20,839 nt of DNA from JABCPE02 sp963516475 (GTDB taxonomy: Bacteria > Bacteroidota > Bacteroidia > Flavobacteriales > Weeksellaceae), in the NCBI GenBank assembly GCA_963516475.1, contig CAUQBR010000017.1, forward strand, positions 1-20,839, read 5' to 3'. Each line of letters opens with the position of its first letter. The stretch's first letter is position 1. The notes beneath the pieces are model-generated. The model ran no database searches. It was not told the DNA's origin and saw only the letters and a program-made list of their open reading frames with translations. The translations under genes and the position numbers were made by a program. This document shows, piece by piece, positions 1 through 7,714 of the stretch.

Positions 1-57
1 GCCCAGCATTTGGAAATAAATTTATCTGAACTTGTTTCGCTCTCAGTTGAAAAATAA
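1..57 (+). CDS. C-terminal end of an unknown gene (partial)
   Basis: Frame 1 is open from the window edge to a TAA at 55-57, giving 18 residues that end in LVSLSVEK. The stop is followed 13 bases later by a strong terminator hairpin, which fits the end of a transcription unit. The fragment is too short to assign to a family, and the start lies outside the window. Confidence 0.5.
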   Translation, partial: AQHLEINLSELVSLSVEK

Positions 58-70
58 TTTGGATAAAAAT

Positions 71-100
71 AAAAAGCTGTGTAATATTACACAGCTTTTT
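71..100. terminator. Bidirectional intrinsic terminator
   Basis: A perfect 30-base palindrome (AAAAAGCTGTGTAAT and its exact complement) has a T-run on each strand. It lies between the end of the partial plus-strand gene and the stop of the minus-strand lipoprotein gene, so it can serve both converging transcripts. Confidence 0.85.
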
Positions 101-117
101 ATTTATGTAAGTAAATA

Positions 118-777
118 TTAAAAATCTAAGTAAAAAGAATTGATATCAAAGAAATAGCTGACTGTGGTTCCGTCAGGCTTTTGTACTTTTAGTTCGTCAT
201 AGTAGGATTTTCCTTCGTTTATCAATGCTTGGCTTATAACCCAGCAGCCTTCGCAGTTTTCTCTGATGTATTGGTATTCTTCTGGTACGCTGTTTACTTT
301 TATGGGATTGGAAATAGAAAGTCCCAGTTCTCCTTTTTTCTTGTTTTTCTCAGGTGTTTTTCTTGTGTCAATAAATTCATAATCAGATTTATTCATTTCT
401 ACACCAATGTGCTCAGCTTTGAATTTAACTTGATTTTTATTTAAAACTTCGTAAGAATAGTGGTCAGTTTTTTTTGTGAAATCATGGAATTCATAGAATT
501 TTCCATTTTCTACCCACCAAGTTCCTGTTTCTTCAAAGCTAGAAACATCACCATTTTCTTCGACTGTGAATTCAAGGGAAAAAGAACCGTTTTTAAGTCT
601 TTTCATTACCCAGCTTTTTTTCACACCTTCCATTTGATTATTTTCTTCTGAACCTGCCCATTCTCCTACTAGCCTGTTGTCTATTTGTTTTCCATCAGGT
701 AATGTACTAAATGTTCCTGAACAAGAAAGCACAGCAAAATAAACTAAAAAAGCAAATAAAAATTTTAGATTTTTCAT
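118..777 (-). CDS. Putative lipoprotein of unknown function
   Basis: This 219-residue protein begins with a lipoprotein signal peptide: basic MKNLK, a hydrophobic stretch over residues 6-17, then a lipobox-like VLSC with the acceptor cysteine at residue 19. Export and lipid anchoring, probably at the outer membrane, follow from that signal. The mature part is rich in beta-type and charged residues (for example GTWWVENGKFYEF near residues 85-97) and resembles small lipocalin-like or META-like lipoproteins in layout. I cannot assign a family. A second pair of cysteines (CEGC, about residues 174-177) might form a disulfide. The gene is monocistronic, with a TAAATTTG box 27 bp upstream and a palindromic terminator downstream. 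Confidence 0.8.
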   Translation of the reverse strand: MKNLKFLFAFLVYFAVLSCSGTFSTLPDGKQIDNRLVGEWAGSEENNQMEGVKKSWVMKRLKNGSFSLEFTVEENGDVSSFEETGTWWVENGKFYEFHDFTKKTDHYSYEVLNKNQVKFKAEHIGVEMNKSDYEFIDTRKTPEKNKKKGELGLSISNPIKVNSVPEEYQYIRENCEGCWVISQALINEGKSYYDELKVQKPDGTTVSYFFDINSFYLDF

Positions 778-803
778 AATAATTAAATTTTTTTAAATCG
801 AAA

Positions 804-811
804 CAAATTTA
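804..811 (-). promoter_or_regulatory. Bacteroidota-type -7 box for the lipoprotein gene
   Basis: On the minus strand this reads TAAATTTG, matching the TAnnTTTG -7 consensus of Bacteroidota. It lies 27 bp upstream of the lipoprotein ATG. No TTG -33 box is found at the usual 19-21 bp spacing, so the call rests on one element. Confidence 0.35.
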
Positions 812-885
812 CATTTATTTCTTTATTTTTTTAAGGTCAAAACAAGATTTTTTTAAATAATTAATGCATTTAATTTTTTAAAACT

Positions 886-893
886 TATTTTTG
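886..893 (+). promoter_or_regulatory. Possible -7 box for the exonuclease/DUF59 pair
   Basis: TATTTTTG fits TAnnTTTG and ends 16 bp before the exonuclease ATG, implying a very short leader. The surrounding DNA is A/T-rich and no clear -33 TTG is present, so a chance match is possible. Confidence 0.3.
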
Positions 894-909
894 TGTTTAT
901 TTTATTTTT

Positions 910-1605
910 ATGATAAAGAGTATCCCCATAGAGCGGATTTTGTTTTTGGATATTGAAACGGTTTCTCAAGTTGGAAACTGGAATGAAGTCTCTGAAGAAG
1001 AAAAAAAACTTTGGGATAAGAAAACGCTGCGGCAGCGTGGTGAAGATGTTTCGGCGGCGGATTTCTATCAGGATAGAGCAGGAATTATGGCAGAATTTGG
1101 AAAAATCATCTGTATTTCTGTGGGAATGCTGGAAAAAGATAATCGTTTGAAAATCAAATCTTTCTATGGCGATGATGAGAAAAAACTGCTGGAAGATTTT
1201 GGAAATATATTTAACAGTCCCAGACTGCAAAATATAATCCTCTGTGCCCATAACGGCAAGGAATTTGATTTTCCGTGGATTGCCCGAAGGATGCTTATCA
1301 ATGGTTTTCAGCCGCCTGTTCCGTTCCAGACTTTTGGGAAAAAACCTTGGGAAATTTCGCATTTGGATACCATGGAGCTTTGGAAATTCGGCGATTGGAA
1401 GAGTTTTATTTCTTTAGAACTCATGGCGCATATCTTCGGAGTGCCTACGCCAAAGGATGATATAGACGGCTCTATGGTGGCAGAAATTTATTATCAGGAA
1501 AAGGATTTGCAGAGGATAGTGGAATATTGTGAAAAAGATGTTTTAACTTTGGCGAATGTTTTCCGAAAAATGAGGCAGGAAGATTTATTGACTAAATCCG
1601 AATAA
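910..1605 (+). CDS. Predicted 3'-5' exonuclease, PolB exonuclease-like (DnaQ-like fold)
   Basis: This 231-residue protein carries the three exonuclease motifs of the DEDDy class. ExoI is FLDIET, with D14 and E16 as metal ligands. ExoII is AHNGKEFDFPW, with N115 and D120. ExoIII is YCEKD, with Y206 and D210. The length and the Phe-Pro-Trp after the ExoII Asp fit the stand-alone PolB-type exonuclease family (DNA_pol_B_exo2) common in Bacteroidota, which is thought to trim DNA 3' ends in repair. The natural substrate is not known from sequence. It is followed 20 bp later by the DUF59 gene on the same strand, and the two are probably co-transcribed. The ATG at 910 places the DxE motif at the N-terminus as usual, so the start looks right. 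Confidence 0.88.
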   Translation: MIKSIPIERILFLDIETVSQVGNWNEVSEEEKKLWDKKTLRQRGEDVSAADFYQDRAGIMAEFGKIICISVGMLEKDNRLKIKSFYGDDEKKLLEDFGNIFNSPRLQNIILCAHNGKEFDFPWIARRMLINGFQPPVPFQTFGKKPWEISHLDTMELWKFGDWKSFISLELMAHIFGVPTPKDDIDGSMVAEIYYQEKDLQRIVEYCEKDVLTLANVFRKMRQEDLLTKSE

Positions 1606-1625
1606 TTAGAGAAAAGAGAAATTAT

Positions 1626-1952
1626 ATGAAATTAACAGATGAACAAATCACATCACTAGGGGAGGAGGTTATAAAGGTGCTGAAAACCATCTACGACCCA
1701 GAAATCCCTGTGGATATATACGAGCTGGGGCTGATTTATGATGTGCAGATAAGTGATGAGGGTGAAGCAAAAGTGCTGATGACCCTGACTACGCCCAACT
1801 GTCCCGTAGCGGAGAGTCTTCCGATGGAGGTGGAAGAGAAAGTGGGTGAAGTAGAAGGAATTACAAAATCCAAGGTGGAGATAACCTTCGAGCCAGAATG
1901 GGAAAAGGACATGATGAGCGAGGAAGCTAAATTTGAATTAGGATTATTATAA
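1626..1952 (+). CDS. DUF59/MIP18-family Fe-S assembly protein (SufT-like)
   Basis: This 108-residue protein is a complete DUF59 domain. The N-terminal signature YDPEIPVDIYELGLIYDV spans residues 23-40, and the conserved cysteine lies in TTPNCPVAES (C59). It ends with the typical WEKDMMSEEAKFELGLL tail. Members of this family (SufT, YitW, PaaD-like, eukaryotic MIP18) help assemble or deliver Fe-S clusters in the cytoplasm. In Flavobacteriia this form usually accompanies the SUF system, but no suf genes lie in this window. It starts 20 bp after the exonuclease gene and ends directly at a terminator whose stem begins within the stop codon. Confidence 0.9.
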   Translation: MKLTDEQITSLGEEVIKVLKTIYDPEIPVDIYELGLIYDVQISDEGEAKVLMTLTTPNCPVAESLPMEVEEKVGEVEGITKSKVEITFEPEWEKDMMSEEAKFELGLL

Positions 1953-1977
1953 AAAACACTGAAAATCAGTGTTTTTT
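1951..1977 (+). terminator. Intrinsic terminator of the exonuclease/DUF59 unit
   Basis: A perfect 12-bp stem (AAAAAACACTGA, loop AAA, and the complement ending in six T) begins at the DUF59 stop codon. It is followed by more pyrimidines, as in a classic rho-independent terminator. Confidence 0.88.
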
Positions 1978-2141
1978 CTTTTGTGTTAATTTCGTTAAGA
2001 AATGCACTTGTTTTTTTAACCTTTTTTAACAAAGCTTGTTTTTTGCTCTATTTTAGGAGGGTAGCGGTTTAGTTTTGGTTTAAAATATCAAGGAAAAGAC
2101 AGTAGAGAACGAAAAAAATATGAAGATTCTATAAATGGATA

Positions 2142-2149
2142 TAAATTTG
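2142..2149 (+). promoter_or_regulatory. Possible -7 box for the RlpA-like gene
   Basis: TAAATTTG matches TAnnTTTG and lies 32 bp upstream of the ATG at 2182. No convincing TTG occurs at the -33 position. The rest of the 204-bp gap from 1978 to 2181 shows no other feature I can support. Confidence 0.35.
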
Positions 2150-2181
2150 CCTCAACTAATTCAAAAACAAAACTATTTGAC

Positions 2182-2538
2182 ATGAAACGACTTATTTTTT
2201 TTGGTCTAATGGCCTTTACACTTGGAGCTTCATTTGACAAGGAAAAAGGAGTAAAAACGAGCACAGCTTCATATTACCATGATAAATTTAATGGTAGAAA
2301 AACAGCAAGTGGTGAGATTTTTGACAATAAAAAACTAACAGCTGCAAATAAAACCCTTCCATTCGGGACAAAGGTAAAAATTACCAATTTAAAGAATGAA
2401 AAAAGCGTAATCGTAAGGGTGAATGACAGAGGGCCTTTTTCTAAGAAAAGAGCTTTTGATCTTAGTAAGGCAGCGTTTAGTAAGATAGCAGACCTCAGAA
2501 GCGGTGTAGTTTCTATAAGCTATGAGGTTGTGGAATAA
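2182..2538 (+). CDS. RlpA-like double-psi beta-barrel secreted protein
   Basis: This 118-residue protein has a short hydrophobic signal segment (residues 3-17), followed by a single double-psi beta-barrel domain of the RlpA type. Diagnostic stretches are TASYYHDKFNGRKTASGE (about residues 28-45), AANKTLPFGTKVKITN (about 54-69), VRVNDRGPF (about 78-86) with the conserved Asp, and FDLSKAAF. RlpA proteins act in the cell envelope on peptidoglycan, and some are lytic transglycosylases acting on denuded glycan strands. The protein lacks the C-terminal SPOR domain of E. coli RlpA, so septal targeting cannot be assumed. It stands alone, converging on the nucleoside-permease gene across a shared terminator. 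Confidence 0.88.
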   Translation: MKRLIFFGLMAFTLGASFDKEKGVKTSTASYYHDKFNGRKTASGEIFDNKKLTAANKTLPFGTKVKITNLKNEKSVIVRVNDRGPFSKKRAFDLSKAAFSKIADLRSGVVSISYEVVE

Positions 2539-2580
2539 GATAATTGTACACTTTTAATTTTTAATCTGTTTTATTATTTT

Positions 2581-2616
2581 AAAAACACACTTTCCATTTT
2601 GGGAAAGTGTGTTTTT
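2581..2616. terminator. Bidirectional terminator between rlpA-like and permease genes
   Basis: A 15-bp perfect stem (AAAAACACACTTTCC, 6-base loop, and its complement ending in TTTTT) sits between the two converging genes. It has A- and T-runs on both flanks, so it can end transcripts from both sides. Confidence 0.87.
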
Positions 2617-2626
2617 AATTTGTATT

Positions 2627-3964
2627 TTAATGATTGATATTTTCTAGTTTTTTGGGTGTGTGTTTGTATTTGAAAACTATCATAAACATAATCGCTACGA
2701 CAAGGGAATAGCATGCGAAAATAGTCCAAGCACTATACCAGCCGTTCATTTTTGTGACAGGGTCTATGTCGGAGAAAATCTGATAGTAATTTACGATTTC
2801 TCCAGCCACAAGCATCCCGATAGTAGAGCCAAAACCATTGGTCATCATCATGAAAACCCCTTGCGCAGATGAGCGGATATTGGGATCAGTTTCTTGGTCT
2901 ACGAATAGCGAACCTGATACATTGAAGAAGTCAAAGGCAACACCATAGACAATCATAGAAAGGATAAACATCCAAACTCCACTACCAGGGTCTCCCACAG
3001 CGAACAGTCCGAATCTTAGGAACCATGAAAACATGGCCATAAGCATCACTTTCTTTATTCCAAATCTCTTTAAACAGAAAGGAATCAGTAAGATACAGAG
3101 CGTTTCTGAAACTTGCGAAAGTGATATCAAGGCATTGGCATTATTAGCCCCCCAAGAATCTGCATACTGCGGAATATCTTTAAAACTCGTAATGAAAGGA
3201 TTGGCGTAGCCATTGGTAATTTGTAGGGAAATTCCTAGTAACATTGAAAATACAAAGAAAATCGCCATTTTTTTGTCCTTAAATAAAGCAAAAGCTTTTA
3301 GCCCAAGGGCATCGGATAGTGTTTGTTTTTCATCGGATTTATTAGTAGGGCAGTGTGGTAAAGTGAAAGAATAAGCAAACAGCACAACTCCCAAGAATGC
3401 CGATACAAAAAACTGAGCATAAGTATTTTGGAAGCTCACAAATCCTTGTGAATTAGAAAAATTAAGAGTGAAACTACCGTTTTCAAATCCAGCAAAATTC
3501 ACAAAAAGCATCGCAACGATGAAACCTATCGTCCCAAAAGTTCTGATTGGCGGGAAGGTTTTTATAGTATCAAAATTATTATTGATTAAAGCAGAATAAG
3601 CTACCGAATTAGAAAGGGCAATGGTAGGCATGTAGAACATTACACTCAGAGAATACAAGCTAAAAAGAGTAGTAAAGTCTGTGCTGTCGCTATGCTGCAT
3701 TCCATAATATCCCGCCGCTCCTAAGAAAATAGCTGCGATGAGGTGGGAAATTCCCAAAAGTTTTTGTGCAGGGATCCAGCGGTCTGCGATAATTCCCATA
3801 ATGGCAGGCATCAGAATGGATACAAAGCCCTGCATGGCATAAAAAAGCCCAATCTGCTGTCCAAGTCCGATAGAACCTAAATAATTTCCCATGGAAGTAA
3901 GGTAGGCTCCCCAAACTGCAAATTGGAGGAAACTTAGAATGATAAGTCTGATTTTAATGTTCAT
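2627..3964 (-). CDS. NupG/XapB-family nucleoside:H+ symporter (MFS)
   Basis: This 445-residue protein has about twelve hydrophobic segments. Its N-terminus, MNIKIRLIILSFLQFAVWGAY, is close to the start of E. coli NupG and XapB. An MFS-type loop (GIIADRW, about residues 57-63) follows the second helix. The family imports nucleosides with protons across the inner membrane, and the length is close to the family norm of roughly 420. The gene starts 9 bp after the stop of the bifunctional nuclease gene on the same strand, so the two form an operon. That pairing would make sense if nucleic-acid breakdown and nucleoside uptake were linked, which is inference. It ends at a shared terminator. Confidence 0.85.
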   Translation of the reverse strand: MNIKIRLIILSFLQFAVWGAYLTSMGNYLGSIGLGQQIGLFYAMQGFVSILMPAIMGIIADRWIPAQKLLGISHLIAAIFLGAAGYYGMQHSDSTDFTTLFSLYSLSVMFYMPTIALSNSVAYSALINNNFDTIKTFPPIRTFGTIGFIVAMLFVNFAGFENGSFTLNFSNSQGFVSFQNTYAQFFVSAFLGVVLFAYSFTLPHCPTNKSDEKQTLSDALGLKAFALFKDKKMAIFFVFSMLLGISLQITNGYANPFITSFKDIPQYADSWGANNANALISLSQVSETLCILLIPFCLKRFGIKKVMLMAMFSWFLRFGLFAVGDPGSGVWMFILSMIVYGVAFDFFNVSGSLFVDQETDPNIRSSAQGVFMMMTNGFGSTIGMLVAGEIVNYYQIFSDIDPVTKMNGWYSAWTIFACYSLVVAIMFMIVFKYKHTPKKLENINH

Positions 3965-3973
3965 TTCTTTGGT

Positions 3974-4564
3974 TTATTCTATATTATGATTTCTATTTTT
4001 TATTTCTTCTTGAATTTTTAGAGCGAGGTCAAAATCCTCATTTTTTACGGCTTCATCCAGCTCTTCCTGTAGCTCTTGCATACTTTTTACAGGTTCTGTG
4101 ATGACATCTGGGAATGTTTCTTCTATTTCATCATCATCTTCCTGTAGATTTAGTAAAATTCCTGCTTCATCCAAGACCTCCTGGGTGGTATATACAGGTG
4201 CATCAAATCTTATTGCCATTGCTACTGCATCAGATGTTCTAGAATCTAGGGTGATACTATCTCCGATGAGTCTATTGGTAAAATTGATATTAGAAAAAAA
4301 TACCCCGTCTACTATCTTATAAATCACAACGGATTCTATGATATAGCGGGTGTCTTCTATAAATCTTGCAAATAAATCATGAGTAAGCGGTCTAGTAAGC
4401 TTAAAATCTTTTTCTAATCCCATAGAGATAGACTGGGCTTCAAAATTACCGATTACGATGGGCAGTTTTATACCTGTTTCGGGTTCTTCCAGCAATAGGG
4501 CATAGGCGCCAGACTGAGTCTGGCTGTATGAAATACCTCGGATAAATAGTTTTTTATAATCCAT
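3974..4564 (-). CDS. Bifunctional nuclease family protein (DUF151) with UVR motif
   Basis: With the ATG at 4564 the product has 196 residues. Residues 1-135 form a bifunctional-nuclease (DUF151) domain: YALLLEEPETGIKLPIVIGN (21-40), FEAQSISMGLE, the LTRPLTHDLF stretch, and DSRTSDAVAMAIRFDAPVY (107-125). After an acidic linker, residues 160-192 form a UvrB/UvrC-type UVR helical hairpin (MQELQEELDEAVKNEDFDLA). Plant and bacterial relatives have been reported to act on DNA and RNA. The frame extends 14 codons further to a TTG, but a TATCTTTG promoter box lies inside that extension, so the internal ATG is preferred. It heads a two-gene operon with the nucleoside permease. Confidence 0.87.
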   Translation of the reverse strand: MDYKKLFIRGISYSQTQSGAYALLLEEPETGIKLPIVIGNFEAQSISMGLEKDFKLTRPLTHDLFARFIEDTRYIIESVVIYKIVDGVFFSNINFTNRLIGDSITLDSRTSDAVAMAIRFDAPVYTTQEVLDEAGILLNLQEDDDEIEETFPDVITEPVKSMQELQEELDEAVKNEDFDLALKIQEEIKNRNHNIE

Positions 4565-4569
4565 AGCCA

Positions 4570-4577
4570 CAAAGATA
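4570..4577 (-). promoter_or_regulatory. -7 box for the nuclease/permease operon
   Basis: On the minus strand this reads TATCTTTG, the commonest form of the Bacteroidota -7 box. It ends only 5 bp before the ATG at 4564, so the transcript would be nearly leaderless. No TTG is present at the -33 position. The box sits inside the longer TTG-started frame, which argues against that longer start. Confidence 0.45.
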
Positions 4578-4610
4578 TTACTTTTGTAGAAAAAATGAAA
4601 CTTCAAGAAA

Positions 4611-4649
4611 AAAATCCCACAAAAATCTTTTAGATTCTTGTAGGATTTT
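4611..4649 (-). terminator. Minus-strand terminator in the gap between htrA and nuclease genes
   Basis: A 15-17-bp stem has two positions that pair as G-U wobbles in minus-strand RNA but are A/C mismatches in plus-strand RNA. A run of seven T follows on the minus strand. Both facts point to a terminator for the upstream htrA transcript. Confidence 0.75.
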
Positions 4650-4677
4650 AATCAAATATAAGTTTAAAAATTATGTT

Positions 4678-6195
4678 TTAAGGCATGGTGAAACCTCTTC
4701 TAGTGGCTCTTCCGTACTCATCGAGATAGACCACAGAAACAGTTCCTTTGTAATTTTTCAGTAGATTTTCTATATCTTTCTGAGAATTAACTGGCTTTCC
4801 ATTTATCTCCATGATGATATAGTTGTCCACGATACCTATTTTGGAGAGTTCTCCGCCATCTACGATGTTTCTAGCGATGACACCACTGCTCAGTCCGTAG
4901 CTTACTTTTACTCGGTCGCTTAGGCTTTCAAATTCACCTCCTAATTTTTCAGTTACGCTGAGGTCAGCTTTGCTTCGTAGAGAAGTGTTTCCTTTTTGGT
5001 CTTTTAGAGCTGCAGTAGTTTTGTGCTCTTTTCCGCCTCTTATGTAGGTTACAGAAACTTTGTCTCCAGGTCTCTTGCTACCAATAGCTAGAGAAAGGTC
5101 AGAGAATCCATCGATGTTTACATTGTCTATCTTTGTGATGATGTCTCCAGTTTTGATTCCTGCATCTTCTGCACCACTATTTTTAGCAACATCTGTGACA
5201 TAGATACCTTTTCCAGATTTTAGGCTGGTTTTATTTCTTTGGTTGTATGTTTTAACTTGTAAATCATTAGACAAATCTAAAGACCCAACCCCCAAGAATC
5301 CTCTCTGAACAAGACCAAATTTCTTGATATCTTCTACTACTTTTTTAGCCAAATTAGCAGGAACAGCAAATCCATATCCTTCGTAATATCCAGAAGATGA
5401 AGAGATTGCAGAGTTTATCCCAATCAAATCTCCGTTTAGGTTTACTAGCGCACCTCCACTATTTCCTTTGTTGATGGCAGCATCAGTCTGGATGAAACTT
5501 TCAATCGGTGTTCTACTCTGCTGGCTGAGAAGGTCTATACTTCTACCTTTTGCAGAGACAATTCCCGCTGTAACCGTAGAGTTAAGCCCAAGTGGATTTC
5601 CCACGGCAAGAACCCATTGCCCAACCTCAACTAAATCTGAGTTCGCAAAGTTAAGATAAGGAAGTCCTTTGTCTTCTATTTTTAGTAGTGCGATGTCTGT
5701 ACTTGGGTCAGTTCCGATGAGCGTTGCAGTGTAAGTTTTTTTGTTGCTTAGAACTACTTCTAGTTTGCTAGCTCCTGCTACCACATGGTTATTCGATATG
5801 ATGTATCCATCAGGCGAGATTATAACTCCCGAACCCAGCCCAGAAGGCAGGTCTTTTGGTGCTTCTTGTCTTTGGCTTCTATTATTTCTGAATCCTTCTC
5901 CGAAGAAAAACTCAAAAATATCCTGATCCATAGATCTTCCAGAGGAAGGCGTATTGTTTTGGTAGTTTCTTATCGTAACCACGGCAGGAACGGTCGTTTT
6001 AGAAGCTTTTACGAAGCTGTCAGAAGATGAGCCGTTTAGCCCTGCTGGGATGGCGTTTTTCCCAGAAGTGGAGAAATAAGAAAAATCGGTGTTGTTTTGT
6101 TCTTCATTAAAATAGTTAATTGCTCCAAAGGTCGTCACCCCAGAAAGTATTCCTACTAATGCAAAAGGAGCAAGTTTTTTCAATTGGTTTTTCAT
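4678..6195 (-). CDS. htrA: HtrA/DegQ-family periplasmic serine protease
   Basis: With the ATG at 6195 the product has 505 residues. Residues 1-29 form a signal or anchor segment (MKNQLKKLAPFALVGILSG). The trypsin-like domain shows the full triad: His137 in ISNNHVV, Asp167 in STDIALLKI, and Ser246 in NKGNSGGAL. Two PDZ domains follow, roughly residues 290-385 and 410-500, the first containing GIYVTDVAKNSGAEDAGIKTGD. This is the usual Do/DegQ layout for folding stress and removal of damaged proteins in the periplasm. The frame continues 12 codons upstream to a TTG, but a TAAATTTG promoter box overlaps that codon, so the internal ATG is chosen. A dedicated terminator follows at 4611-4649. Confidence 0.93.
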   Translation of the reverse strand: MKNQLKKLAPFALVGILSGVTTFGAINYFNEEQNNTDFSYFSTSGKNAIPAGLNGSSSDSFVKASKTTVPAVVTIRNYQNNTPSSGRSMDQDIFEFFFGEGFRNNRSQRQEAPKDLPSGLGSGVIISPDGYIISNNHVVAGASKLEVVLSNKKTYTATLIGTDPSTDIALLKIEDKGLPYLNFANSDLVEVGQWVLAVGNPLGLNSTVTAGIVSAKGRSIDLLSQQSRTPIESFIQTDAAINKGNSGGALVNLNGDLIGINSAISSSSGYYEGYGFAVPANLAKKVVEDIKKFGLVQRGFLGVGSLDLSNDLQVKTYNQRNKTSLKSGKGIYVTDVAKNSGAEDAGIKTGDIITKIDNVNIDGFSDLSLAIGSKRPGDKVSVTYIRGGKEHKTTAALKDQKGNTSLRSKADLSVTEKLGGEFESLSDRVKVSYGLSSGVIARNIVDGGELSKIGIVDNYIIMEINGKPVNSQKDIENLLKNYKGTVSVVYLDEYGRATRRGFTMP

Positions 6196-6228
6196 ATAAA
6201 TGTTGTATTTACTTTGATTTTGTTGATA

Positions 6229-6236
6229 CAAATTTA
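6229..6236 (-). promoter_or_regulatory. -7 box for htrA
   Basis: The minus strand reads TAAATTTG, matching TAnnTTTG, 33 bp upstream of the preferred htrA ATG at 6195. No TTG lies at the expected -33 distance. The box overlaps the TTG at the head of the longer open frame, supporting the shorter protein. Confidence 0.4.
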
Positions 6237-6334
6237 ATGCAAAAACAATCTTGTTTCATTGGTTTTAACTAAGTTTAACAAGAATTATAAGATTTTTAAA
6301 ATGGAAACTGTCAATTGGCTGGGAATAGTGGTTA

Positions 6335-6364
6335 TTGTGTCTGGGAATTTTTAGTTTATCTTTG
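6335..6364 (+). promoter_or_regulatory. Bacteroidota sigma-ABfr-type promoter for the WapI-like gene
   Basis: TTG at 6335-6337 and TATCTTTG at 6357-6364 are separated by exactly 19 bp, matching the TTG-N19-TAnnTTTG Bacteroidota consensus. The ATG at 6387 lies 22 bp downstream. This is the best full promoter match in the window. Confidence 0.7.
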
Positions 6365-6386
6365 TTTCAAGGAAAGAAATTAAGAA

Positions 6387-6821
6387 ATGCAACAGAAAAA
6401 AATCATGTTCAAAATCCAAAACGCTCATCAAAAAATCATTTTCTCTATTCATGGGCACCGAGAAAGGAAGGACAATTTTGAAGATTGGCTGAAAGTAGAA
6501 GTGAAGGTGAAAGATGATTTAGAAGGAAAATATTATACACGAGTAAGTGAGTGTATGCTTTTTTCTGAAGTGCTGGGTCTTTTAGAATGGTTTGAGCAGA
6601 TTTCAGCTGATAAAGAGAAATCCACAGAAATTGATTTTATAGAGCCTGAATTAGCCTTTGAATATCAAAATAAAAAACTTACAGTGCTGCTATGCTATGA
6701 TATAGCGCCTGTTTCCTATGATGAAGAGCCATATCAGCTCACTTTTTCTTTGGATGATAAAACTCTTGCAATGATTATAAAGGAACTTGGTGAGGCTGTG
6801 GCTTCTTTTAAAAAGGAATAA
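6387..6821 (+). CDS. WapI-like immunity-type protein
   Basis: This 144-residue acidic soluble protein opens with FKIQNAHQKIIFSIHG. It then shows DNFEDWLKVEVKV (about residues 30-42), LFSEVLGLLEWFEQI (about 58-72), an EPELAFEYQNKKLTVLL strand pair, and a C-terminal LTFSLDDKTLAMIIKELGEAV. This order of features fits the WapI family, whose founding member protects Bacillus subtilis against the WapA tRNase toxin. Target and partner are not evident here, because no toxin gene lies nearby. The second Met (residue 7) is an equally good start. It is the only plus-strand gene among the immunity-type genes and has its own well-matched promoter. Confidence 0.6.
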   Translation: MQQKKIMFKIQNAHQKIIFSIHGHRERKDNFEDWLKVEVKVKDDLEGKYYTRVSECMLFSEVLGLLEWFEQISADKEKSTEIDFIEPELAFEYQNKKLTVLLCYDIAPVSYDEEPYQLTFSLDDKTLAMIIKELGEAVASFKKE

Positions 6822-6829
6822 TTATGAAA

Positions 6830-6854
6830 AAACACGAGTTGTGAGTCCGTGTTT
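6830..6854. terminator. Weak hairpin terminator between converging genes
   Basis: AAACACG and CGTGTTT form a 7-bp stem with an 11-base loop. Six T follow on the minus strand, but only a broken T-run follows on the plus strand. It lies 8 bp after the WapI-like stop. Confidence 0.4.
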
Positions 6855-6927
6855 GTATTGTAATTCGTTAAGAAAGAAGCCTAATAAGCGTTTGACGATG
6901 ATGGTTTCTGAGTAACTTACATGCAGG

Positions 6928-7638
6928 CTATGGCTTGTTAATATTAGCAATTTTCCTTGTTTGTTTGATTGCGTAATCAGTCGCAATTGAAGTTAATTCT
7001 GAAGCTTTCAAAGTGATTTTTCCTTCGACATGCTTTGATAAAGTCTCTGCCAGTTTTTTATATTCCTGTTTTGTAAATATATTCCTTGAAGATTTTGAGT
7101 ATTCATCGAATATTTTCAAAGAATTACTCAGGTCTTCTTTCCAAATGTTATTTATTTGTGTGCTTATAAAAACTGCAAAAGCCTTCATTGTATGTTCTCT
7201 TGGAGCGAGGGTGGATATATGCATAGCCTCTTCAAAAAAGTCAGGCTCTTGTATGAAAAAATCTGGGTATAGAGAGATAGTCAGTAGATTTGCTACATAC
7301 TTTATTTTTTTATCCTCATCGTTTTTAAAGGACTTTAAAAAATTAAAGCAAAACCATTTACAATTTTCATCCTTTGATAACCCGCCGAACTCTCCAATTG
7401 CATTGATGCAGGTTTCCAAAATATTTTTATCATTTTTATGAAATGTTGCAAACTGGGCTACATGCTCTAGAAAAAGTATATTATCTGAATATAATACTGA
7501 TGATTGGCGAAATTTCAAAACGATATTTAGAATTATTTTTGCTGTTTCAAGAGGATTTTCATCGATTTTTTCTGTCAGAAACACATTTAATTCATCATAC
7601 TTTTCTTTATTTCCTAAATCTTTTCTACAAAATTTCAT
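6928..7638 (-). CDS. Unrecognised all-helical protein
   Basis: This 236-residue protein has no signal or membrane segment. It appears almost wholly alpha-helical, with helices separated by short loops (for example PLETAKIILNIVLKFRQ near residue 29 and ILETCINAIGEFGGLS near 73), which suggests a HEAT- or TPR-like solenoid. The C-terminal part, EYKKLAETLSKHVEGKITLKASELTSIATDYA, is lysine-rich. I do not recognise the family. It is the last gene of a minus-strand group of small immunity-type genes, separated by 76 bp from the SUKH-like gene upstream. A comparable role is possible but unproven. Its A/T content is higher than that of the neighbouring upstream genes. Confidence 0.7.
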   Translation of the reverse strand: MKFCRKDLGNKEKYDELNVFLTEKIDENPLETAKIILNIVLKFRQSSVLYSDNILFLEHVAQFATFHKNDKNILETCINAIGEFGGLSKDENCKWFCFNFLKSFKNDEDKKIKYVANLLTISLYPDFFIQEPDFFEEAMHISTLAPREHTMKAFAVFISTQINNIWKEDLSNSLKIFDEYSKSSRNIFTKQEYKKLAETLSKHVEGKITLKASELTSIATDYAIKQTRKIANINKP

Positions 7639-7714
7639 ACTATAATTTCTAAGATTTGTTTTACTTCGTATTTCATTCCTGCTGACACTATTTTTAGCTT
7701 GTCTATATAAAAGT

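Noticed and set aside
853..1362. Minus-strand open frame of 169 codons opposite the exonuclease gene
   Set aside because: It is a shadow of a gene with three intact exonuclease motifs; its own translation has no family features and an Ile/Phe-rich antisense composition.
4565..4606. N-terminal extension of the bifunctional nuclease from a TTG
   Set aside because: The extension contains the TATCTTTG promoter box and lacks family similarity; the domain starts at the internal ATG.
6196..6231. N-terminal extension of HtrA from a TTG
   Set aside because: The promoter -7 box overlaps the TTG, and the signal peptide begins properly at the internal ATG.
7639..7714. Short frame MKYEVKQILEIIV whose TGA overlaps the ATG of the 236-residue gene, with an open extension upstream into the SUKH-like gene end
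   Set aside because: Only 13 codons from ATG and no evidence of conservation; it could be a coupling leader peptide or chance.
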